From positions 5,666,104 to 5,730,103 of the forward strand of contig NW_024040485.1 of assembly GCF_014851395.1 (NCBI RefSeq): a stretch of DNA of 64,000 nucleotides, in the 5' to 3' direction. Below the pieces are notes generated by a model that was not told the origin of the DNA, did no database searches, and was given only the letters and a program-made list of their open reading frames with translations. Position 1 is the first letter of the stretch. Each line of letters begins with the position of its first letter. Origin of the DNA: Micropterus salmoides. Its lineage: Eukaryota; Chordata; Actinopteri; Centrarchiformes; Centrarchidae. This document shows positions 22,948 to 35,480 of this stretch, piece after piece. The position numbers were made by a program, and so were the translations under genes.

Positions 22948-24044
22948 ATAAAAGTTATAAAAACAGTGTGTATTTAGATTTGCTCCTATCCAGTTATCCT
23001 TATAGTATCTGAGCCAGTTGCACTCTACCCCACGGTTTTAGCTCAGATATACTTTCCTAATTTATTGTTGGAATGACACCCCCTCCTCCCTCAGATCGGA
23101 TAGCCTGTCGCTGCTTGCCCATTTCTCCCAGTCCATAATTAAATTACTGGACCAGAATGGAACAAACATGTTCCAGTGCTGTGAAACATGTCTGAAGTTA
23201 ACTAGCCAAACAAAGAAGCCATAGCACTGGCGTCCACAAGCGAACTCGGGCTACATTGCCGACATCTGTGTTACAAAATATCTTCCTTGTGCACCCTCAG
23301 GGTTTGTAATTATGTTCCGTAATTACAGCGTTTTTAAAAAATACATATTTGTCAGCCGGGAAATGTTTTCTGCTTGTGTGATTCATGAAGGAGGAAACAA
23401 AACATTTTGGGGGAGTTTGTACTAGAATTAGATGACCCACCAGTTTGGAAACAATGAAGCTTTATCACAAAAAACAAATGTGTATAAATGACAGGCTGTA
23501 GCCTAATTTTGTCAGAAAAATAACAACAAATGCAATCACAAATATACTGGATCATAAACTTGCTGGAATTCCAAAAATATGTACTGTAGTATGTTCAAAG
23601 ATGAACTTATAGGCTAAATGGATGAATTTGTGGTTCACCAGGCCTTCATGAGCTTCTGTAAAACAGTTAGTCTGGGTTTTCCAACTATAACCTTTCACTT
23701 CCACAAACTCTCAAGTGACACAATCTGTGCTCAGTGAACAGACGTTGGTGTAGACGAGAACCAGTAACACTTTTGTTCAGACACACTAAGATGCATCGGC
23801 TCTGCGTCCGTAGCCAATCTGGAACAGCACCAGAACAAGTCTTGTCTCACGTCCACGTCTGAAATAGCGTGGCCGACAAAGTGAATCCCTGCAGAGTGCG
23901 GTAAAATAGAGCAGAGGCATGGGTAAAGAACATGCGTCGGTGGCGGGATAATTTGGGACATCTTTTTAGGAGTTGGCTGAACTGTTTCCTCCTACATGAG
24001 GCTGTACTGGCACAGTCTGCACCTCACACATACACTCACACATT

Positions 24045-24047
<3 letters not shown>

Positions 24048-24087
<40 letters not shown>
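24048..24087. repeat. CA microsatellite
   Basis: About 19 uninterrupted CA units in intron 2. Threonine/histidine open frames across it are artefacts. Confidence 0.95.
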
Positions 24088-24088
<1 letters not shown>

Positions 24089-24992
24089 AAGCAACCAAAC
24101 TTTCCGTCACTTACAGTATGCTTCATGTGCACTCTGTGGTGCAAACAAAGCTACAGTGTGCATGCTCTGCAAATTCTCAAACACACATTTTTGTACAGTT
24201 TTTTGCACACATGACACAAAGAGCCAATACTGACACACACAGGATCACTTTGAAAGGAAAATGTACCTGCTTTTGATGTCACTTCTTGGATTCACAGACT
24301 TATTTCTGGTCACAAGGGAATGCTTTGATGAGTATGAAAATGATAAATCATATCCTATGGCCTTCACAGTTACCATCTGAACACCCATGGGAAATTTTAG
24401 AGCAATGTGCTGCTCCACCACAACCATCAAAATCCCAAATGAGAGAATATCTATTGAAAGAATGTGTTCATCCCTCCACTGGAGTTGCACAGTCTTGTAG
24501 AACCTAAGTTAAGGAGCACGGTGTACTAGCAAAGGTTTATTTGTATTTAATGTTCAACAGTCATGTAAAGAGGAATCCATAATTTATTCAAAGTTTTATC
24601 ATTGACTTTGACGTCACTAATAGAACAGTCTAACTGTTCTATTATAACAGATACTATAAATTCCCCCACAGTGTGATGGAAGGACAAGTATGTCCCGAGG
24701 CAAAGGGATCCATGATTAGAAAAAAAAAAAGTTTCCTGAAGCAGAGACATTGTCACAGGACCAACATCCCACAGCCTGGAGTTGTCACATGAATGGAAAC
24801 ATACACTTGGAATGCATTTGTCTGTGTCTGTGTGCATGTTGGGGCTGGGGGATCTGTGACATTTCAAAAGTGAGTCGAGGATTTAGTCACTTGTTATCAA
24901 AGTTGAACTTACTTGGCTGATCATGGTGGCTTAAAAGAACTAATCAAGTATTCTGGAAGTATTTGAAAAATACAGTATTTCAGTTAAGGAAT

Positions 24993-25925
24993 GGTAAAAA
25001 TCTGAATGGATGAAAGATCAATGGGTTGTAGGATGATAATGGATAGATGGATCAATTGCTTGATGGATGGATGGATGGATAAAGACTTTTCTAGATGACA
25101 GAAGGAGATGAAAGATGGAAGAGGAGAAGGACTGATGAAAGAATCACCAGTTGGCTTGTAGGATGGCAGTGGAAAGATGGATTGCTGGATGAATGATGAA
25201 ATGGATCGTTGGATTGTAGATGGAAAGATATCAGGATGAATGTAAAATCAATGGATGGATGGATGGATTTACAGATGATGGATAAAATGATGATAGGATC
25301 GATGGATGAATCACAAGATGGATAGATTGATGGATGATAAATGAATGAGGCAGGATAGCACAAAAGAGCTGTGAGATGACTGGTCAACAGATGGATGGAT
25401 GGATGGATGGATGGATGGATTGTTGGATGTAATAGAAGCAGCATGGATAAATAGATTGATCAGCAGATAAATGGATGGATTGATCGATGATGGAAGAAGA
25501 ATATTTGGAAGAATCAGCAGCAGACGGATGAAGAGATGAATGAATCAATGGATAAATGGGCGGATGGATAGATAACTGGATTGATGAATCAAAGGATAGG
25601 TTGATGGATGGAAGGAAGGATGTATCATTGGATGATAGATGGAAGGATGGTGGGACAGATGGCTGGATCACCCGAAACGACAAACGGAACTGAAATGACA
25701 AACGGATAGATGGATTGCTGGATAAAGGTTGAAACTGATTATTTGGCCATGGATGGGAGGATTTGGGGGGAATGGATATATCAATTGATGGACTGAATTG
25801 CAAGACAACAATTGAATTCATTTTTGGATAATAAATAGAAAGATGATGGATGGGTGAATCCCAAGATGAATGATGGATGGAAAGATGGCTGGATGGATGA
25901 ATAGAATAGGTGAGTGGATGAATAA
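24993..25925. repeat. Degenerate GATG tetranucleotide array
   Basis: Roughly 930 bp dominated by GGAT/GATG units, from perfect runs (for example GATGGATGGATGG at 25390-25418) to strongly diverged ones. Minus-strand open frames rich in HPSIHPS (25091-25444 and 25384-25821) are translations of the repeat, not proteins. The array continues after the embedded LINE piece at 26406-26550. Confidence 0.93.
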
Positions 25926-25956
25926 ACTGATTTGTGGATGCCCATCAAGTAGGCAC

Positions 25957-26405
25957 TATGATGTAATGCCTACTTGATTGTTCTGCAAACTAATTTCCCT
26001 ACAGAAAAAGTCTGCAAGAACGACAACAGTAACGACAGCCAGTACACTATTAGGGATCAAGTTACCAAGTATTGAAAACCCATTGTGGGAGACAAGAGGC
26101 GCGCCCTTGCCCCTTCTTTTGAACTGCTGCCATCTGGGTGACGATATTGCCTAATAAATAGATCTAAATCTTCATTTGTGTCTCAAGCAATTAATTTTTT
26201 AAACAGGTAAGGCCAAATGGGCAGGATGCTCAGCTGGTCTGGCCCGCCTAATTTAAGCGGTATGGGAAATTATGTGTTATGTGTGTTAGTGTGTGTTTAC
26301 CAATATGTTTGAAGGTTTTCTTTGTGGCATATGATGTAATGCCTAGTGATTGTTCTGCAAACTAATTTCCCTACAGGGACAAATAAAGAGATTGATTGAC
26401 TGATG
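25957..26405 (+). mobile_element. LINE 3' end inside the GATG array
   Basis: Downstream of a partial duplicate of the LINE tail, 26080-26215 reads (with an internal stop) GDKRRALAPSFELLPSG and then NRSKSSFVSQAINFLN followed by a stop. That is the C-terminal signature of CR1/L2/Rex1-type LINE ORF2. The element ends in TTCCCTACAGGGACAAATAAA and GATTGATTGACTGATGG, which merges into the tetranucleotide repeat. About 45 bp of tail (ATGATGTAATGCCT to TTTCCCTACAG) occurs twice, at about 25959-26004 and 26332-26378. Confidence 0.75.
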
Positions 26406-26550
26406 GATGGGATGACTCAAATTGATAGACTAATGGGTGAATGCATGGAAGAATGGGTGTATTGTTGAATGATAGATTGAAGAATTACTGTACAGATGGC
26501 TGGGAGGATTATGGGTGGAATGATGCTGAATGGATGGATATAAAGTTGGA
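26406..26550. repeat. GATG array, second part
   Basis: GATGGATGG-type units continue directly from the LINE tail, consistent with the tail's own tetranucleotide end having been the seed of the array. Confidence 0.8.
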
Positions 26551-28369
26551 TAAAGTTGTTCCCAGCACATTCTTGATGACCTCTTCTTGTGAAAGTGCAA
26601 AACAACACTGGACAGAGACTCTGCCGTCAGTTGTTTAGTCTTGTGTTTGTGCTGCAGTGCAAAAATGTGCCACATGACAAATATTATGTTGAATCTCAGC
26701 CTTTTTTATGTGGCTTCAGACTGAGACGTTGTTTCACCAGCGGTTCTGTGCTCAGTATTCAGTCTGACTTTGCCAGTTTCAAACTAAATAAAAGTGTCCC
26801 TTCCAGATGGTTGTATTTTTCAGTTCCGCAGCGGCCACACTAAACAGGAAGACTAAATGTGCGTCTGTCACAGAATGGTTAGCTTGTGGCTCGCTTCCAA
26901 GGAAATTTGATTGGTTGTTTTGTGTTTTATAGTGATATGTTCTTCCTTGAAGCACAAAAGAGCCGTGAGAATTAGGTCAATGAAAGATGAATATTTGTTT
27001 TGTTTTCCTGTTTGTAGTCTGAATGAGCCATTTTCATTCTCTGTCTTATGTAAGATGATTTATATTTTATGTTGCGCAGACAAATGTGTAATTTCTCATG
27101 TACATTTGATAAAAGGTTTTGTGAATAAAAATATTCACATAACCTTGACAATTGTGTGCTTTACTTGGGACTGAAAAGTATTACAGTTTGATTTAGTTAC
27201 ACGGTGTTTAAAGAAGTTACAGGTATTGCCAATTAGAGCAAAGGGATTTAAATACCCACAGGTCAAAGCATAAAACAACAGATCTACAGATCAACATACC
27301 TCTCCCTTTCTCATGCCATCTTTGCTTTCCAAAATGATTGCATTTCCCATGTTGCAGTGGGGTCTCAGTCTGGGATTCCCTCCTGCTGAGCTCTCAAACA
27401 GCAGACATTAGTTTAGTCATTAAATCCCCCCTGGTTATTTAGTGTGATCCTCACAGATCAAGAAGAAAGCAATGAAAGGAGATGTGGAAAACAGGGAGGA
27501 AATCTTCTGTATGACAAAGAGACTGGGATGTCTGAGATAACGAGTAAGCGAAGGGGAAAGAGGGGAAGATGAACAGCAAAGAGAATGGTGGCAAAAGAGA
27601 GCAAAAGGGTACAGACAGACTCAGAGAGACAGGGCCTTAGGCTGGTTGGCATGGTCAGTCTAATCCTGACCTCAGAGACAGACCTCTTGCTGTCTCTTGC
27701 CCTCCTCTAACACCCTCAGGCTGTTCTGTCACTTTTTTCATCCCATCACGTCCTGCACCCTCTCTCTCTCTCTCCTCACACTCTCCTGCTTCTCACTGTC
27801 TCTGAACTCCATGTGCACTCGTCATGATTTCATCCCATTTTTTCCTCTGTTCGCCATATGCTCTCTGTCTCCTTCTCCTCCATTTGGATAAATGATGGTG
27901 AACTTTTCACTGTGCACAACCTGAACTCTTGGCTGTGTTTAATAATAACTACACACAAAATGATGAGTGAGCACATTGTATACAGCTGCCATTTCAGTGC
28001 TTTATATCTGAACCGTGTTATCAGCAAAGGCTATTTGTAAGATTCATCGTGTGATACACTTGGCCACTAAAGATACTTAAAATTGTCACTCATTGGTAAC
28101 TGAATAAGATATCGCTGCTTGGGGGAAGAACTCCACAAAAAGTTGAAATGTAATGGCCTTAAAACATTGATAAGCAGTGTAAGCTAACAGTTGCCTTTTA
28201 CACATCCACCAGACTCAACATTAATTTGAAGTGAATGTTTATAGCGGCTTCTGCTGAATGGAAGTCCAAATTATTTGGTTTCCATCAACTCCTGAAAAAA
28301 GAACCGGGTCTTTAAGCAGCTGAATGCTCTACCTTGTTCAGCAGATATTCACTAACTTTGTCTTTTAGC

Positions 28370-28905
28370 CGTTAGCTGCGTACTGTAGGTTTATCAGAAC
28401 TCTGCCAAAAATAGCTGGGCAGTGCGGGAACACAAAATGGGATCACATCAAGGTAAAAAAACAGAACAGGAAGCAAAACTAGACACACTACAAACACAGA
28501 CAACTTCAGAATAAAACAGGAAACAAGGCAAGACACAGATACATGGAGTGAACAGACGGGGCACACGTAGACAAACTGTAACTTGGCACCGAACATACCA
28601 AAAACCAAATACAGAAACAGATGAGGACACGGATAAGACAGACCAACAAGAATGAAAGAAACAGAAGACAAAATACATGTAAAATCTAAACGGAAAACAA
28701 CTTACTAGTAACCAGATCTAAGAACTTAGACACAGAACCAAGAGTGCATACTACGACATGAACTAAGACATGAGGACAGGGGACGAGTGGGGACAGTGAG
28801 AACAGAACTAGACCGAACATAAAATCACCACAACAATAAACAAGACATGGAATCAAAACCCCCAAATTAAGCCCGGAAATCCTTAAAACCATGACACGAC
28901 CAAGC
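28370..28905 (-). repeat. Purine-biased interspersed repeat candidate
   Basis: The + strand is strikingly poor in T, with ACAGGAA, AAGACACAGA and AACAGA words repeated throughout. Read on the minus strand it begins near GTGTCATGGTTTTAAGG and is rich in TTTCCTGTTTT words, a composition I associate with fish transposon-derived sequence. The family is unidentified, and the minus-strand open frames (up to 99 codons) have no domain. Confidence 0.45.
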
Positions 28906-31900
28906 TGTATTGCCGGATGGAAGACCTTTTGCTTTGTATGTCTACTATGAGAAGTACTTTTTAACTGAGAGTGACTGATACTGTACTATATCCTTACTAT
29001 ACTGCTTGGTGCCAGAGATCAGTGCTCCAAAGTTCAGAATTTATCCATCAATGAAAAGAAATAGATTCCACCTTTTATAGATCAGAGTAAGAATAGAGTA
29101 TGAACATTGTCTGACACTCACAAGCTGATTTGTCTCTCAGCAGCAAGTGTTTGTGTAATGGAAGGAAGGGTGAACTCTGAATCCGGCCTTTGTTTCTCTT
29201 ATGCAACTGTACATTGTTTGGATTTGCTTTTCTAAACAATTATAGACCCAAACTCTGCGTCTCATATGAATCAGCTCCCACATACTGTCTCTGCATGTGT
29301 GCAGGCAAAGAAAATGCACACGAAAGCGCACCGCACACATAATAAATCTAACAAAATAGCTAGAAACGTAATTGGACCTATTGTGGATTCCCTGCTCATC
29401 AGTGAGCCGCACATAAACACACACAAACACACTCACGCTTTCACACACAAATGAAAACACATGTCAGATTAGATCCTTAACAAGCAGATTAATGAGGAGA
29501 GAGTTTGGCGGGGGGGGGGGGGCAGTTAGCAGCGTCACAGCTGCAATCCCAGGATTTACAGGATGCACTCGCTGATACACTCCAGATGTCCCAAACGCAA
29601 CATGCACCCTAATGCACGATAGAAGGGCATCAGAGTAAACAGTTGGATTTTACGGTGACGATAAAGCTTGTTTTGAACCATTTTTGCGTGCAGCTTCTAT
29701 TGGCTGTTAAGTTGTCTTAAAGCTCAAGATATTTAAATCTACTGTGAACGCTGGATGTACATTAAGCTTGGAGAGGGAGTCAGTAAACGGATGGTTTGGT
29801 GGTTTGCTGGATTGGCTGGTTTAATAAGTTTGGAGGATTTATCCAAAGAGGCGTAGACATCTCATTTGGGAGGATACTTTAATGTGATGATGGTTGGTTA
29901 CATTTTAATGCTTCCATTTCCGCTGGACATGGCTACTTTCAAATCTTCGAGTCTTAGGGAATTTGTAGGCTCCGGCAAGTTATTTTTTCATGGACCACAA
30001 TCCTTCAGAGACATCGATCACAACACTGAAGGCATGAATTACATCCCTGAAAAATTCTAAATGTTTTGGAAAACACAGAAGACGTTTCATTTCATATTAC
30101 TGTTTCTTTGATGCCATGATGCGTGTCATCTTGCAGCAGCACATTCAAAGGAGAAATACACATCAAATCGGCCATTCATCAGTTGTGTATTTTCAGTGTA
30201 AAGCGTGTTCTTAGGATAATTCGTTTTTATACTTATACATGACGCATGTTTAACATACTTGATGACAAATTACACTAATATGACACCAATGCTGTGTTAT
30301 CCTACTACAGCTGCTTTCACGCCTCAGCAAAGCACTCAGGGAAAACAGCTTCACATTCAGAAAATGGCCTTACATTAACTTTAAAGTGATTAAATATCTC
30401 TAAATAAGATGAATGGATGGATGGAAGGACAGACTGGCAGATGTACAGGCAAACTGTGATCTGCTTCTTTCTCTGTGAAATGCGTCAAAGTTAAACTAAC
30501 GTCCATGTTTCTGAATGTCCCAAACATCACAGGGCACCATTAAAATTCTAGTAAAACACCAAATATAAATAACTGCGACTTCACATCTCTCATCTGATTC
30601 ACACATCTGCCCCCTTGTGAACTTAGAAGGCCCATGAAAACTCAATGTCACGCTTGGGGCAGTTCAGCATCAGAAGACAGGGGTCTGGGGTCGGTCAGCG
30701 GGTCAAACTGTGTCTTGACCTTCTCCGGGGAGGATGAGCAGCCTGGGAGGCTTTATCCTTTTAAAAATGCGCGACGGGAAACCCACCCCCATTGGAAACT
30801 AAATGGCTGTTCACTAGCAGCATAGACAATAAAGTCTTTCTCAGCTTGTAGAAGAATGCGTTGTATCTGTCTGGGTACAAACGCCCCAGGGTGACCTCCC
30901 ATTGAGACATGTAGGTAGAAGATACACACACACACACACACACACACATATCTTGTGGGCAGAGGATAAACAGATTAAAGATTGTGGGATGCACACACAA
31001 CTAAAATGAAGCAAATACATGGATGACATGAATAAGTTCACAGTGTTGACTCAAATCTATTTTAGGTCAGCTCTACAAAACCTGGGCCTTTTATTTAGAT
31101 ACTCTGTACTAATATGTGTGTTTGGGTTTTGTGGTGCCTGCTGTGTGTGAGTCCGTGGAGCTTCATCATCTTAACTTTTAGGTACTTTGATGAGTACAGT
31201 GAACATTGGAGTGACTCAGTTGAGGTTCGGTTATTTTGAATCAGGCTGCTGACTGAAAGGGGAAAAAATCTTTTTAGGAAAAGGGTGTGTTAGTGTGTCA
31301 CCAGAACATCATTTGTTTTGGCATTACATGCTGACACTTTAGTATAAGGTTAGTGATTTTAGAAGTACCATTTAACCAGTGGTAGTAGTAGTAGTAGTTT
31401 AGCAGTGATAGTAGTGGTGTTAGTGTTTTGATCCCTTGCCTAGCAATAGCATAATGATGGAATTCTCTATCATAAGTGAAAGTTCTTCATTAGAGTTCTA
31501 TGTTAATAGCAAAAAGCTCTTAGGTTTTAAAAGTAAGAGTCTTAATTATGAGAAATGGTCCCTTTTATAGTGTTAAATAATTTATTTATGCATTATTGGA
31601 TAAGCAACATTGTGAGGCTGGGCCCAATTACATTGCAATATGTTTGGTTGTAAAATCATTATAACATTGAATATATTTATATGTGAAATATTTGTTATTA
31701 GTAACTACAGCAATCAGATAAACACAGAAGTAAAAAGTGCAATTTTTCTTGTAGAGATATGAAGTTGCGCAAAATATAAATACTTGTCACAAGTATAAAC
31801 ATGAAAATGATAAGATACAAGTTTATAACTACATTTAAGGAAGACACACCTGCCATCACCAAAAATGTAATGTTGTAATGTTTTCATTATATTGCCTGCA

Positions 31901-33487
31901 TATTTACTAATTAAACGTGCAATATTAGCTCAATAAATTAGACATAGCCAGGTTTAGCCTACTTTCTGGACATTGTTTCAAGTGAGTAACTCCATTCTTT
32001 AACTGTGCTGGAGTTTTTAGCTTATATACATACATATATAGCTAGCCTCATCACTGATGCTACCTTTGTGTAACATTGTTTTGAACTTTAAGGTGACAGT
32101 GAAAAACGTTTGTGACACTGCTGCTAGATCTCGTTGATAATGCTAGCTTCTCACTATCAGTCGTGATGCTATGGTGAGCCACAAAAGAACAGAAGAATAG
32201 TTTTGGTATTAAAGTTTGCATGACTGAAAAGCTAATTTGACCAATGTGCTTATCCTCTTATAACTCGTTAAGTCACAACACCGGCCGACATTTATGCTTC
32301 ATAATATCATTCTCTGAAATTAAGGCTGATTCTCAGAGTCCAACTGTCAGATCTTTATCTTTCTATCAGCCTCCCGTCTGCCTGTCCACTAGACTCTCTC
32401 ATTAACAAACCAAAGCATTCCCTGCTGGGGTTTCTATATGTGTTTCTGAATAGAGCTAGCTAATTATTGTCACATGCTTTTGGGAACAAGAGGCTGAATG
32501 TATAGCCAGCCAGGCCTCTCTGTGAATGCAGATGAACTTGTCAAGGGCTAACGCATGTCAAAGTGCAGTGGAAGTGACACAGTGTTTATTGCTTTGCCCC
32601 TAACTCACTTTAGAGAGGTGTGGATTGAGTGTCAGTTGACAAAGGGCCTTTTTCCTCCCAAATCTCTGTGGTACAGATGGAGACAGTTGGACTTTCTCTG
32701 ATTTCAGACACAGAAACGCCCTTCTATGTTTGTTTAAGTCTCAAGCTATCCAGACAGACTGCGGATGCAGTAACTAGCTACTTTCCGTTAAAGCAAAGTT
32801 GCAACACTTGGAGAAACTTCTCTACTCCCCAAAATACGACTTTGACTTTCATTTTTTCCAACTTTTTCATATTAAACCCCATTTGATTTTTCACTAAATC
32901 TCATTTCATCCTTCAGGGTCCCTAAACAGTCTGCCTAAGAAGGGGGTGGGGGGGGCATTCTCCTTCCCTCCTCTGTCAGATTAAGGCTTCCTAAATGAGA
33001 ACAAATTCCACCTCCTCCTCGTCTCCATTTTAATTTCCCAGCAGGATTGTGCGTCTGTGGCTTTGTATCTGCACGGCCGAGGTGAAGGATGAGGATATTC
33101 ATACTTTGGCTGCTTGGCCCAATTTAATTTTTTTGGGCAGAGTAGGGAGTTTGTGTGGCCGTGTGTGTATGATCTTACTGGTTTTAATAGGATTTACTTG
33201 AATGCATTTTCTTTTGAAGTGTTCTTCAACATCACTCAGATGCCGGGTTTACCAAATAAGTTATCATGTAACCAGCGTTTGGGTGTTTTGTTTGTTTTGA
33301 AATGTGTGTTTATTGCATCTGACAAACAGTCATGGTCATAAAATTAAATGTGTGTGGGTGGATGTATGGATGGGTGGCACGAGTGATTATTTCTGAGCAC
33401 AATATGAGTGTGTGTTCAGTGGGTGCTCATACTGTAGCTCTAAACAATTAGCGTGTCGTTATGTTTGCTCTTGTACTTCTGCCTTTG

Positions 33488-33600
33488 TGAGGACCTTTAT
33501 TTTGATCTTGAGGAAATGTTCGGTCCTCACTTATTTAAAGGGCTGTTTCAGCGTTAAGGCTTGGTTTCAGGGATAGGATTATACTTAGGTTAACGTTCAG
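33488..33600 (+). repeat. GGTTAGG/GTCCTCAC-type dispersed repeat
   Basis: GTGAGGACC, then GTCCTCAC, AAGGGCTGTTTCAGCGTTAA, GGCTTGGTTTCAGGG and GGTTAACG. It resembles a fish repeat of the same general kind as 4900-5134. Confidence 0.5.
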
Positions 33601-34094
33601 GAACTGGGCTATGGTGAACACCCTCTGGGGACACCATCTTGGGCTTCCTGCTTGTCTCTGTGGGAGTGACAACAATCACAAGCCAATCCTGTCTCCTTGA
33701 AGTTACATTTGTAATGAACTCATTTGTAAGAGCAAATACATTTAAATGGAAACCTAATGCCTCCCAGACTATGTTTTTCTTTATCAACATAATGAGAAAA
33801 TGTTATGACATAATAGCAACATAATTGGAAAAACAAATTAGTATTAAATACCTAATTTTTAAGGAGGCAGGGTAGCACAAGCCTAGTATGCATTGCTCGT
33901 GAGCAATCCTTGTGTAAGAAAGCAACCTTGGCATTCGTTTGTTTCTGTAATCATGGAGGCAAGTTTCACACAAAACCGAACTTCCAGGTGAATGTCAACG
34001 TTTGACCCCTGCCTTTTCTTGTGTCGGAGCTCAGCGCCACACCACCTGCTATCCAGTGCTTGAAGTGGAAAAAAATAGGTGCCAGTCAGCTATC

Positions 34095-34336
34095 AGCTTT
34101 TGGACAATGCACATTTGTTTCTTCTATATTTCAGTTGCATTGCATGTTTTCTTATTGTCCATTGTTTCATTTGTAATTTAACATTTCTTGTTGCTGTTTT
34201 TCAGAACATTTTGAACAAAAGCTTTCAAAAAGTGATGGAGACATACTGATTCTGACCCGTCCCCAGTGGAAATGACACCTATCTGTCAATATTTTTAAAT
34301 GTCCCGCCCCATCCAGGCTGTGATTGGTCGGTTTAG
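34095..34336 (-). repeat. Dispersed repeat, copy B
   Basis: Reverse-complement counterpart of 903-1135: ATCAGCTTTTGGACAA, AGTTGCATTGCATGTTTT, ATTGTCCATTGTTTCATTTG, TCCCGCCCCATCC and GGCTGTGATTGGT are all shared with the other copy. It sits in intron 2, about 33 kb from copy A. Confidence 0.75.
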
Positions 34337-34609
34337 TGGATCTTAACACTGTCAGGAATGTCATTTGTGTATCAAGTACACTTGTGTGTCAAGTATAACT
34401 GGACAAATTTGGGCACATATGGGTGTGCTATGAATACAGTAAGTGAGTATTTTTACAGATATTTGAGAGAGACAAAGAGCAGGAAACTGACTAAGAGTAT
34501 TACTTGTGGGGAGATGACATGAGCTGTGGTGTGTGAGGGTGAGTAAAAGAGATAGAGATGATGTCGATTTTTTGGTTAACATGGAGGAGGTGAGAAATTG
34601 GGAGGGATG

Positions 34610-34612
<3 letters not shown>

Positions 34613-34654
<42 letters not shown>
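34613..34654. repeat. GT microsatellite
   Basis: About 20 uninterrupted GT units in intron 2. A second, G-rich GT tract lies at 35835-35874. Confidence 0.95.
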
Positions 34655-34655
<1 letters not shown>

Positions 34656-35412
34656 TGCCAGGTGGCATCATAGTGTGTTTTCTGCTCACACACTCAGATA
34701 CGACACACACACACACGTGCCATCTGTAGCCTCCCAGCAGAGCTCGGAACGACTGGTCAGACTTTGGTTTCATCGGCATTAAAACACAGAAACCACTCAT
34801 GTATTGCAAAATCTGAACGTTGTAGCCTACAGCTTCTGTGTGTGTGTTTGTGTGTGGTGTGGTATTTCCTACATTGTGGGGACATATCTGCTCACACAGA
34901 AGTGTAGTGGTCATGGCAAAAGTGTGTCTGTTTTTGTGGGTGAGTGTTTCTTCTGTTACTTCCTGTTGCTGGGTGATGCTTTCACACCAAAAAGGACTGA
35001 ACACACAGTTTGCACGCTAAAGCACGTTTCATCATGAATTTATAGAGAATAATAAAAGGTTATTGTTTTTGATTCATGACATCCCACAAAGCAGCTGAAT
35101 GAACCATTGTTTTTATTTAGTGCAGCTCCTTCTTACCATGAATAAAAAAAATGTTTTAGCTATTTAAAGTATCAGCAGTAAACTTCAGGTGTAGGTGTCT
35201 CAAGTCCCCAGTTTTCAGTGACGTTCTACAATCACACAGGTAGAAGCATCCACACATGCACACACACACCAGCCTCAGTGGACGGTGGAAGGATTGCAAG
35301 AAAGGGGCATGATTCCCTTCTTTTCAAGTGGAAGAAAGCACTCTCCCGATGTTATTGGCACAATCACTCTCTCTGTCAGCAACTGGGTGCAACAAGCTCA
35401 TGCCTTTTGCCT

Positions 35413-35480
35413 AAGGTTGTTGAAAGCCATTCTGGGTAATGAAGGAAATTACTACATGAAGTAGAAGTAGATGAGGCCTG
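35413..35480 (+). repeat. Short dispersed repeat, copy 2
   Basis: Partner of 17200-17270, with the same order of landmarks in the same orientation. Confidence 0.6.

Noticed and set aside
25091..25821. Minus-strand open frames of 117 and 145 codons rich in HPSIHPS
   Set aside because: Translation of the GATG tetranucleotide array.
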